Assembly: GCA_902777835.1 (NCBI GenBank)
Contig: CACYVC010000021.1
Span: forward strand, 1 to 42,594
Length of the DNA stretch: 42,594 nt
From: an uncultured Bacteroidales bacterium
GTDB lineage: Bacteria > Bacteroidota > Bacteroidia > Bacteroidales > Muribaculaceae
Reading direction: 5' to 3'
Position 1 is the first letter of the stretch. The number at the start of each line of letters is the position of its first letter. The notes under the pieces are model-generated. The model was not told the DNA's origin, made no database searches, and was given only the letters and a program-made list of their open reading frames with translations. The translations under genes were made by a program, and so were the position numbers. Positions 24,509-31,595 of this stretch are shown here, one piece after another.

Positions 24509-25399
24509 ATGAAAAAATCATTACTATTACTAATGTGGGCATGGGCAATGGTTGCCGGTGCACAGCAGGTGACGGTGACGAGCACCACGCCGCTGCTGCG
24601 CGACATTGAGCCAGCCTTCTACCCCACCCTAAGCCCCAGCGGCGACCGCCTGCTATACAGCGATGTTGATGCTCGCGGCCTTAAGATGCTTGACCTGGGC
24701 ACACATGCTGTCACCACTATCAGCGAGCAGACTGGTGCAGGCTTCGACGCCAAGTGGAGCAACGACGGCCAAGTCTATTATATCACCAGCAAGGTTGACG
24801 AGAAAAGCCGACTGGTATTCCGCACTGGCATGCGCTACGACCTCAAGCGCCAAGCCAGCGACGTGGTGCTTGAGGCACAACACGGAGCTGTGCACCTCGA
24901 GACAGGAACTCAGGGCATGGCTATGAACGGTGAGAGCCACACCTTTGCCACCGCTCCCAAGCGTGGCGTGAGCGTCTATACCACTGGTTCGCAACTCGTT
25001 GTAAACGTTGACGGCAAGGAGAGCCGCTACTCTCCCGTCGAGAGCTATGCCGGCTATCTGTGGTCGAGTGTCTCTCCCGCTGGCGACAAAATCGCCTTCT
25101 ATGCAGCCGGCCGTGGCATCGTGGTCACCACCCTGCAAGGCAAGGTGCTTGCCGAGCTAGGCAACTACGAGATGCCGTGCTGGTATAACAACGACTACCT
25201 CGTTGCCCAAAATGCCAGCGACGACGGATATCAATATACCTCGTCACAGATTCTCCTTCTCAAAGCCGACGGCACTTCGCGCCATGAACTCACCCCCAAG
25301 ACGTCGATGACCATGCAGCCCACCGCTGGCGGCGGCAAGATTGTATATACCACCATCGACGGCAATCTCACAATGATAACATTAGACATTAACGAATAA
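24509..25399 (+). CDS. TolB-like/PD40 beta-propeller periplasmic protein
   Basis: 296 residues with signal peptide MKKSLLLLMWAWAMVAGAQ. The mature part has repeated WD40-like PD40 blades: YPTLSPSGDRLLYSDVDARG, FDAKWSNDGQVYYITSKVDE, SSVSPAGDKIAFYAAGRG and PTAGGGKIVYTTIDGN. The propeller resembles the C-terminal half of TolB, a periplasmic partner of the Tol-Pal system, but there is no TolB N-terminal domain. It may bind a protein or glycan. The stop is 13 nt before the secreted amidase, so the two are probably cotranscribed and may work together. Confidence 0.8.
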   Translation: MKKSLLLLMWAWAMVAGAQQVTVTSTTPLLRDIEPAFYPTLSPSGDRLLYSDVDARGLKMLDLGTHAVTTISEQTGAGFDAKWSNDGQVYYITSKVDEKSRLVFRTGMRYDLKRQASDVVLEAQHGAVHLETGTQGMAMNGESHTFATAPKRGVSVYTTGSQLVVNVDGKESRYSPVESYAGYLWSSVSPAGDKIAFYAAGRGIVVTTLQGKVLAELGNYEMPCWYNNDYLVAQNASDDGYQYTSSQILLLKADGTSRHELTPKTSMTMQPTAGGGKIVYTTIDGNLTMITLDINE

Positions 25400-25412
25400 C
25401 ACTGCAACAACT

Positions 25413-28013
25413 ATGAAAAAGTTTTTCTACACATTAGCATCGATGATGGTTGTTGCAGTGGCAATTACTGCAATAGCCGGCAACAACTACATGCCGCACG
25501 TATATATCAACCCTGGCCACGGCGGACACGACAGCGACGACCGCAACGTGGTGATTTATCCCTTCGCCGCTGGCGACACTTCGGGTTACTGGGAGTCGAA
25601 CTCCAACCTCAAGAAAGGTTTTGCCCTCAACAACTGCCTGAGGGCTAAGGGCTACACCACCAGCATGTCGCGTGTAGCAAACCAAACCGCCAACGACCTG
25701 CCACTCTCCACAATCGTGGCACTGTGCAACAGCAGTGGCGCCGACATCTTCTATTCCATTCACAGCAACGCCACCGGAGTGCCAGCACGGCGCAACCACA
25801 TCCTTGCCCTCTACCGAGGACCTACGGGGTCGCCAGTGGTAGCCAACAGCGACGTGCTCGCCCTGAATCTAGTGCAACGCCTGCAGGTGAACGCCGCCGC
25901 AGTGTGGACCAGCAACTACCAGATTGCCGGTGACTTTACATTCTATCCCGACTGGAATAACGCCGGTTTGGGCGTGCTGCGCGGCAACCAAGCTGTGTCG
26001 ATGCTCAGCGAGGGCTCTTTCCACGACTACATCCCCGAGACCTATCGCCTGATGAACGACAACTACTGCTGGATGGAGGGCTGGAACTTCTCGCTCGGCG
26101 CCGACGACTACTTCGGCTACTCGTTCTTCGGCAAAGGTGCTGTGGCTGGCAACATTCGCGATAACCGCATGCCACGCGTAATCAACGACTTCATCATGTT
26201 TGGTGACGACAACCGCGAGCCAGTGAGCAACGCCACCGTCATCCTAATGGACATGAACGACACGCCACTCGACACCTGCTACACCGACAACATGTATAAC
26301 GGCATCTACGCCTTCAAGATGCTCGACCCTGGCAACTACAAAATCATGGTAGAGCAAGAGCACTACTTCTCTCAGACCAAGGAGGTCACCATTCAGGCAA
26401 ACCATTCAAGCTACTGTAACTTCGACCTGGCACGAGTGCGCGAGACTCCTCCCGAGATCATCAACTACTCGCCAGTGTGGCACGAAGGCGACGCACCACT
26501 CAAGGCTAACACCCCCGTGGTCTTTGAGTTCAACTGGGACATGAATACCGAGGCCACCGAGGCAGCGTTCCACATCGAGCCAGCAGTGGAAGGACACTTC
26601 CGCTGGGAAGACAGCAACTATCGCATGGTGTTTGAACCCAACGATGCCTACGACATCAACACCCTCTACACCGTGACTCTCGACACCACTGCCGAGCACG
26701 GGGGAGGCATGAGGATGCAAGAGCCATTCACCCTCCAGTTCAAGACCACCTACCGCAAGTATCTTGAGGTAATCGACATCTTCCCGCACCAGGGCGACGA
26801 GGTGCACTACAAGAATGCCATCATTGAGCTGCGCACCGACTCAATGCTCAACAACAGCTACTACTATGACAAGATTGTCCTTACCGACAAAGACGGCAAC
26901 GCCCTCACCTACAACCGCCGAAACACCAAGACGGGCAAGAACACCGACCCATTTGGTTTCATTCGTATCCCTGTTGCCAGCACCATGACTCCTGGCGAGG
27001 AATACACACTCACCATCTACAAAGAGATGAGCGACACAGCAGGCATCCACCTGCCCGAGACCATCGTCAACAAGTTCACTGCTGTTGACGCCGGCGAGGA
27101 GAAACCCGAGACAACAGTGATTGAAGATTTTGAGAATGCCAGCACGTTCTCGGTAGCAGACGTCTCGGCAAATACCGAAGTTGCTTTGAGCGCATCAACC
27201 GACCGCCTCTTTGGCAGCAAGTCGCTGCAAATCAAGATAAACGACCCTTTATCGCTTGAAGCAGGAATATACAGCACATCTTTTGATGATGCAATTATTA
27301 ATGGCAATGAAGAGCTTTCACTGCATGTCAACGGTGACATGAGCAATTTATACCTCAAGATGCATCTCAGAAGCACCGATGAGAGCCAAGAAGATGCTTA
27401 CATCGACTTCGGCAAGATCGACTTCCACGGATGGCGATACATCACTGGCAAAGGAAATCTCAACCCCAACAAGACTTACAAAATAGTGATGATTGAAACC
27501 GACAGCGATGAGGACGACCCAATATGGAGCGCCACCATCAAGCTCGACAACCTGCTCAAGGGACAGAAGACGGCAATACAAGGTGACGTCAACGGAGATG
27601 GCTTAGTCACTGCTGCCGACATCACCGAGCTATATAACTACTTGCTCAACAACGACGACAGCCACATTGTGAATGGCGACCAAACCGGGGACGGCATTAT
27701 CACAGCTGCCGATATCACTGCCGTTTACGGCGTGCTGCTCGGGCCAAGCAATGTGGCACCTGCCATTGACCCCGTTCCCGAACCCGCTGCCAACAGCAGC
27801 ATCAAAGTGGGTCCCATCCCCTCGAGCGACTACATCATGGCTAGCGCTGCCAGCTACATCATGGGCGTGGAACTCTACGACATGAGCGGCAACCTCGTGG
27901 CGCGCAACGGCGGCAACTACATGAACGTGGGCAGCATGCGCGACGGCCATTATATATTAAAGGTGTATACCGGCAACGAGATCTCAACCCACCATGTGGC
28001 AGTAAAACACTGA
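25413..28013 (+). CDS. Secreted N-acetylmuramoyl-L-alanine amidase with dockerin-like repeats and type IX-like C-terminal tail
   Basis: 866 residues with a signal sequence. The Amidase_3 domain (about 28-225) has all expected zinc and catalytic residues: His36 in NPGHGGHD, Glu61 in YWESN, His117 in SIHSNA and Glu200 in LSEGSFHD. Such enzymes cut the bond between MurNAc and the L-Ala of the stem peptide. A CarboxypepD_reg-like beta domain (about 245-345), Ig-like Big_5-type domains (about 350-560) and a jelly-roll-like region (about 570-715) follow. Two dockerin-like calcium loops (GDVNGDGLVTAADI and GDQTGDGIITAADI, about 725-780) precede a C-terminal tail with LYDMSGNLV and GHYILKVYTGN, resembling type A Por sorting domains. 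It is probably surface-exposed. Confidence 0.88.
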   Translation: MKKFFYTLASMMVVAVAITAIAGNNYMPHVYINPGHGGHDSDDRNVVIYPFAAGDTSGYWESNSNLKKGFALNNCLRAKGYTTSMSRVANQTANDLPLSTIVALCNSSGADIFYSIHSNATGVPARRNHILALYRGPTGSPVVANSDVLALNLVQRLQVNAAAVWTSNYQIAGDFTFYPDWNNAGLGVLRGNQAVSMLSEGSFHDYIPETYRLMNDNYCWMEGWNFSLGADDYFGYSFFGKGAVAGNIRDNRMPRVINDFIMFGDDNREPVSNATVILMDMNDTPLDTCYTDNMYNGIYAFKMLDPGNYKIMVEQEHYFSQTKEVTIQANHSSYCNFDLARVRETPPEIINYSPVWHEGDAPLKANTPVVFEFNWDMNTEATEAAFHIEPAVEGHFRWEDSNYRMVFEPNDAYDINTLYTVTLDTTAEHGGGMRMQEPFTLQFKTTYRKYLEVIDIFPHQGDEVHYKNAIIELRTDSMLNNSYYYDKIVLTDKDGNALTYNRRNTKTGKNTDPFGFIRIPVASTMTPGEEYTLTIYKEMSDTAGIHLPETIVNKFTAVDAGEEKPETTVIEDFENASTFSVADVSANTEVALSASTDRLFGSKSLQIKINDPLSLEAGIYSTSFDDAIINGNEELSLHVNGDMSNLYLKMHLRSTDESQEDAYIDFGKIDFHGWRYITGKGNLNPNKTYKIVMIETDSDEDDPIWSATIKLDNLLKGQKTAIQGDVNGDGLVTAADITELYNYLLNNDDSHIVNGDQTGDGIITAADITAVYGVLLGPSNVAPAIDPVPEPAANSSIKVGPIPSSDYIMASAASYIMGVELYDMSGNLVARNGGNYMNVGSMRDGHYILKVYTGNEISTHHVAVKH

Positions 28014-28054
28014 GCCAAATCATTATAGTTTAAGAGGGTGTGCCTGAATTTTGC

Positions 28055-28097
28055 AGTGGACCCAAAAAGTTTTTTGTCTAACTTTTTGGGTCCACTT
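28055..28097 (+). terminator. 17-bp perfect hairpin after the amidase gene
   Basis: Arms at 28055-28071 and 28080-28096 (core TGGACCCAAAAAG) form a 17-bp perfect stem with an 8-nt loop. Only a short T run follows (TTTAATAA). It probably ends the amidase transcript, but the sequence also resembles insertion-sequence termini, so it could be a remnant. Confidence 0.55.
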
Positions 28098-28167
28098 TAA
28101 TAAGAACCATTAACTTTAATTGGCGCTTTTTGTGTAAATCACATATTCACAAATGAGGTTTTCATAT

Positions 28168-28207
28168 CTGTAAGTTTCATTTAACACTCAAAACTTCATA
28201 CTTACAG
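28168..28207. repeat. Inverted repeat upstream of the dusB promoter
   Basis: CTGTAAGT (28168-28175) and ACTTACAG (28200-28207) are perfect 8-bp inverted copies 24 nt apart. They lie about 20 bp upstream of the -7 element of dusB, a reasonable place for a regulator, but no protein is known to bind here. Confidence 0.4.
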
Positions 28208-28228
28208 TTAAGGTTGTGTTTTTTATTG

Positions 28229-28236
28229 TATCTTTG
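28229..28236 (+). promoter_or_regulatory. Promoter of dusB
   Basis: TATCTTTG, a perfect -7 element, 21 nt upstream of the start codon. Confidence 0.7.
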
Positions 28237-28256
28237 CAGTCTAAAACATTAAAATA

Positions 28257-29246
28257 ATGAAAATAGGAAACATAGACTTAGGGACACGTCCAGTGATGCT
28301 GGCGCCAATGGAGGATGTGACTGACGTCTCGTTCAGGCAGATTTGCCGTGAACAGGGTGCCGACATGGTTTATACCGAGTTTGTGAGCGCCGACGCGGTG
28401 ATTCGCAACATCAACAGCACCCTGCGCAAGATGGTTATCAACCCTGGAGAGCGGCCAGCAGCCATCCAGATTTATGGACGCGAGGTGATGCCTATGGTAG
28501 AGGCCGCCAAGATTGCCCAAGAAGCAAAACCCGAAGTCCTCGACATAAACTTTGGTTGCCCTGTGAAGAAGGTTGCGCACAAAGGCGCTGGCGCAGGTAT
28601 GCTGCGCAACATTCCGCTGATGCTCGAAATCACCCGCGAGGTAGTGAAGGCTGTTAACCTGCCCGTCACTGTCAAGACGCGCCTAGGCTGGGACTGCAAC
28701 AATAAGATTATCGTGGAACTTGCCGAGCAACTGCAGGACTGTGGCATAAAGGCGCTGACTATTCATGGGCGCACACGCTCCCAGATGTATAACGGCGAAG
28801 CCGACTGGACTCTCATCGGCGAGGTGAAGAATAACCCGCGCATGACCATCCCTATAATTGGCAACGGCGACATCACCAGCGCCGAGAAACTTGCCGAGTA
28901 CTACGACCGCTATGGTGTGGATGGCATAATGGTGGGACGTGCCTCGATTGGCGCTCCATGGATCTTCCGTGAGATGAAGCAGTATTTGACCAATGGCACC
29001 ATACCCGAAATTACCCGTCACGAGAAGATGGCGCTGCTGCGCCGACAGATTGACGAGAGCATTGACCGCATTGACGAGTATCGCGGCATCCTACACATTC
29101 GCCGCCACCTCGCCGCCACCCCGCTATTCAAAGGCATCCGCAACTTCCGCGAGACCCGCATAGCCATGCTTCGCGCCAACACCAAAGCCGAACTAACGGC
29201 CATTCTCGACCACATCGAGAATGAAATCTTTCCTAATTTAGATTAG
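28257..29246 (+). CDS. dusB: tRNA-dihydrouridine synthase B
   Basis: 329 residues with a TIM-barrel flavoprotein pattern: MLAPMEDVTDVSFRQICREQ at the start, catalytic Cys101 in INFGCPVKKVAHKGAGAGML, then TVKTRLGWD, TIHGRTRSQMYNGEADW, IIGNGDITS, and the FMN-phosphate site GVDGIMVGRASIGAPW. It reduces uridine to dihydrouridine in the D loop of tRNA using FMN and NADPH. The overall motif set fits DusB best. It has its own promoter and is followed by a short gap with a small hairpin repeat and the rpoN promoter. Confidence 0.95.
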   Translation: MKIGNIDLGTRPVMLAPMEDVTDVSFRQICREQGADMVYTEFVSADAVIRNINSTLRKMVINPGERPAAIQIYGREVMPMVEAAKIAQEAKPEVLDINFGCPVKKVAHKGAGAGMLRNIPLMLEITREVVKAVNLPVTVKTRLGWDCNNKIIVELAEQLQDCGIKALTIHGRTRSQMYNGEADWTLIGEVKNNPRMTIPIIGNGDITSAEKLAEYYDRYGVDGIMVGRASIGAPWIFREMKQYLTNGTIPEITRHEKMALLRRQIDESIDRIDEYRGILHIRRHLAATPLFKGIRNFRETRIAMLRANTKAELTAILDHIENEIFPNLD

Positions 29247-29278
29247 AGCATAAAAAAACAAGTTTGGGCGTTGTTGAT

Positions 29279-29304
29279 GTATTGCGCCGCAAGAGCGGTG
29301 TTCA
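29279..29304 (+). repeat. Dispersed hairpin repeat, copy 1
   Basis: A 26-nt element (GTATTGCGCCGCAAGAGCGG plus TGTTCA) that recurs at 42362-42387 with only two differences. The core CGCCGC-AAGA-GCGGTG folds as a 6-bp hairpin with one G-U pair. It lies between dusB and the rpoN promoter. Confidence 0.7.
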
Positions 29305-29357
29305 CACTATCAAGGTAAAAATAATGCCTTTTTCTTGCTATTTTTTCTCAATTCCTT

Positions 29358-29365
29358 TATCTTTG
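29358..29365 (+). promoter_or_regulatory. Promoter of rpoN
   Basis: TTG (29335-29337), 20 nt, then TATCTTTG: a good -33/-7 arrangement. It lies 23 nt upstream of the ATG at 29389 and inside the longer frame that starts at 29335, which is therefore rejected. Confidence 0.75.
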
Positions 29366-29388
29366 TAAACTCAATCGAAAGAAATGCT

Positions 29389-30864
29389 ATGAGTGAGACT
29401 AACGATTTTAAACAGATACAGAAGCTGAGTCAGGAAATGGTTCTCAAGCAGAAGGCGTCGCAGATGCAAGTGATGCTCGGTCAGCTCATCGAGATGAACG
29501 ACGATGAGATAAAAGACCGAATCGAGATGGAACTTGACGACAACCCTGCCCTTGAAGAGATCGATGGTACCAACGACGAATTCAGCAACGATAATGACGA
29601 TAACCAGAATCGTGATGACCCCTTCGACACTGCTTTCTCTCAGGCCGATGATGACGACTACGACCGCAACGACGACGGGTTAAGCTACATCCAAACCAAG
29701 CGTCGCCAAAACATCGACAATGACGTGTACCGTCCACCAGTGGTCAACGAGGTGTCAATGTTTGAGGTGCTTATGAACCAAATCAGGGAACGAGATCTCG
29801 ACGAGCGGCAACTGCTTATTGCTGAGTACATCATCGGCGAGATTGACGACGACGGACTGCTACGAAGCCCCATAACCTCAATATGCGGAAACATCATATC
29901 TAAGGAGAACGAATTTGTCACACCACAAGAGGTGCAAGACGTGCTCGAAGTAATTCAAGATCTGGAACCCGCAGGTATTGGCGCAACCAGCACACGAGAG
30001 TGCATATTGCTGCAAATTGAGGACATGAAAGGCGAGAACATCGAAATAGCACAGATTGCCCACGCCATCGTTGATAAACATTTCGAGGAATACGAGCGTC
30101 ACCACTACGACAAGATTCTCAATGCTTTAAACATTGATGAGGAAACATTCCACAAAGCCGACAAAATCATCAAACGCACAAATCCCCGTCCTGGAAACAT
30201 CTTCAGCACTGGTGAACGAATGAGCAACGCACAGCACATCACTCCCGATTTTGTGATAAGCAATGAAGACGGCAAGCTTAACCTCACTCTTGTCAACGAC
30301 ATTCCAGAACTTCAGATTTCTGAAAGTTACGAGATTGAATATCAGCGCATCGCAAAACGCGCTTCTACTAGCGAGAGCGACAACGATATACTCATCAAGC
30401 GACAATATGAGCGAGCAACCAGTTTCATCGAGATGCTCAAGATGCGGCAAGAGAAACTCTACAACATTATGAAGGCCATAATGATAAAGCAACAGGAGTT
30501 TTTCATCACGGGCGACACAATGACCCTCAAGCCATTGGTGCTCAACGATATCGCCGAGATGACAGGATATGACGTGTCAACCATCTCACGAGCAAGGCAA
30601 AACAAATATGTAGATACAAATTGGGGCATATTCGACTTGAAATACTTCTTTGGCAACAGTCTTGACGATAGTGAGACATCTGCAACTGCCGTAAAAGAGA
30701 TTATCAAAGAACTCGTTGAGAATGAAGACAAGAAAAAGCCTCTCAGCGACGAGAAACTCTGCAACATCCTGCAAGAGCGAGGATACAACATCAAGCGCCG
30801 AACAGTGGCAAAATACCGCGAGAACCTCCTTATCCCTGTCGCAAGACAAAGAAAAACATTGTAA
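29389..30864 (+). CDS. rpoN: RNA polymerase sigma-54 factor
   Basis: 491 residues from MSETND; the 18 upstream residues of the open frame are excluded because the promoter lies there. Region I (QEMVLKQKASQMQVMLGQ, about residues 12-50) is the activator-interacting part. An acidic region II follows (about 50-100, rich in Asp/Asn), then the core-binding region (RDLDERQLLIAEYIIGEIDDDGLL). The DNA-binding region includes VLNDIAEMTGYDVSTISRA, and the C-terminal RpoN box reads IKRRTVAKYRENLLIP. Sigma-54 recognises -24/-12 promoters and needs an AAA+ enhancer-binding protein; none is encoded in this window. Confidence 0.96.
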   Translation: MSETNDFKQIQKLSQEMVLKQKASQMQVMLGQLIEMNDDEIKDRIEMELDDNPALEEIDGTNDEFSNDNDDNQNRDDPFDTAFSQADDDDYDRNDDGLSYIQTKRRQNIDNDVYRPPVVNEVSMFEVLMNQIRERDLDERQLLIAEYIIGEIDDDGLLRSPITSICGNIISKENEFVTPQEVQDVLEVIQDLEPAGIGATSTRECILLQIEDMKGENIEIAQIAHAIVDKHFEEYERHHYDKILNALNIDEETFHKADKIIKRTNPRPGNIFSTGERMSNAQHITPDFVISNEDGKLNLTLVNDIPELQISESYEIEYQRIAKRASTSESDNDILIKRQYERATSFIEMLKMRQEKLYNIMKAIMIKQQEFFITGDTMTLKPLVLNDIAEMTGYDVSTISRARQNKYVDTNWGIFDLKYFFGNSLDDSETSATAVKEIIKELVENEDKKKPLSDEKLCNILQERGYNIKRRTVAKYRENLLIPVARQRKTL

Positions 30865-30875
30865 TCTTTCACTCA

Positions 30876-31526
30876 ATGGTTTCAAGAATAAAAAGAATAA
30901 GAATTCTTGACGAGATGGCGAAGTTCATCTCCACTATGCTCAGTCCTCTGCTCACTCCCACCTATAGCACACTAATGGCACTCAGCATATCACCTAAACT
31001 CCTCGACGTCACAGGAGACAGGTTTAAATTGCTGCTCATCATTTTTGCCTTGACCTGCATCTTCCCAATGATAACCATTGCTGTACTGCACAACTTCAAG
31101 GTTATCAAAGACAAGCGCTTGATAAGCCGCAAAGAGCGACTCATCCCTTATATCACCGGCACAATCTACTATGGCGTGGCAGTATTTCATGTGATTTACT
31201 CTCATGAACCTACATGGCTGGTGATGTTCTTTGCAGGAGGTGCATTGGCATGCCTCATTTCGACCATTGTCAACTTTTGGTGGAAAATCAGTGCTCACAT
31301 GGCCGGCATAGGAGGACTACTTGCTCTGTTGTGGCAAATAGACGCCATGGAACTTGAAATCATTAGCAGACCTTGGATGGTAGCTTATATTCTCATTGCC
31401 ATCATCCTTTCGGGCTTGCTTGGCAGTGCTCGCCTTCTCCTAAAACGTCACACCCTGCCACAGGTAATCGCCGGATTCCTAAATGGCTTGATTTGCGTCT
31501 CACTAATGATGCGACTCTTTGGATAA
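30876..31526 (+). CDS. PAP2-like integral membrane protein (degenerate active site)
   Basis: 216 residues with about six hydrophobic segments. The layout resembles membrane PAP2 phosphatases. The stretch KISAHMAGIGG corresponds to the PSGH region, and SARLLLKRHTLPQV to the SRX5HX3D region. The last motif has Gln at the position of the usual Asp, and the first motif is reduced to KDKRLISRKERLIP. Activity on lipid phosphates is therefore uncertain. The start at 30876 is 11 nt after the rpoN stop, so the two are likely cotranscribed. An internal ATG at 30915 is an alternative start. Confidence 0.65.
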   Translation: MVSRIKRIRILDEMAKFISTMLSPLLTPTYSTLMALSISPKLLDVTGDRFKLLLIIFALTCIFPMITIAVLHNFKVIKDKRLISRKERLIPYITGTIYYGVAVFHVIYSHEPTWLVMFFAGGALACLISTIVNFWWKISAHMAGIGGLLALLWQIDAMELEIISRPWMVAYILIAIILSGLLGSARLLLKRHTLPQVIAGFLNGLICVSLMMRLFG

Positions 31527-31560
31527 AAGATAAAATGGCTAGATTTTTTTAGAAGAACGG

Positions 31561-31595
31561 AAAACTCTGAACTGTGAACTAAAAACTATGAACTA
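31561..31595 (+). repeat. Heptamer array G (5 units), overlapping the ispG start
   Basis: Five in-register units: AAAACTC, TGAACTG, TGAACTA, AAAACTA, TGAACTA. The ispG start codon (31588-31590) spans the last two units, so the repeat supplies the ATG and the codons for Asn-Tyr. It is the only array next to plus-strand genes and the only one at a 5' end. Confidence 0.75.

Noticed and set aside
28021-28130. A full insertion sequence after the amidase gene
   Set aside because: Only a hairpin is present; there is no transposase frame and no matching second end.
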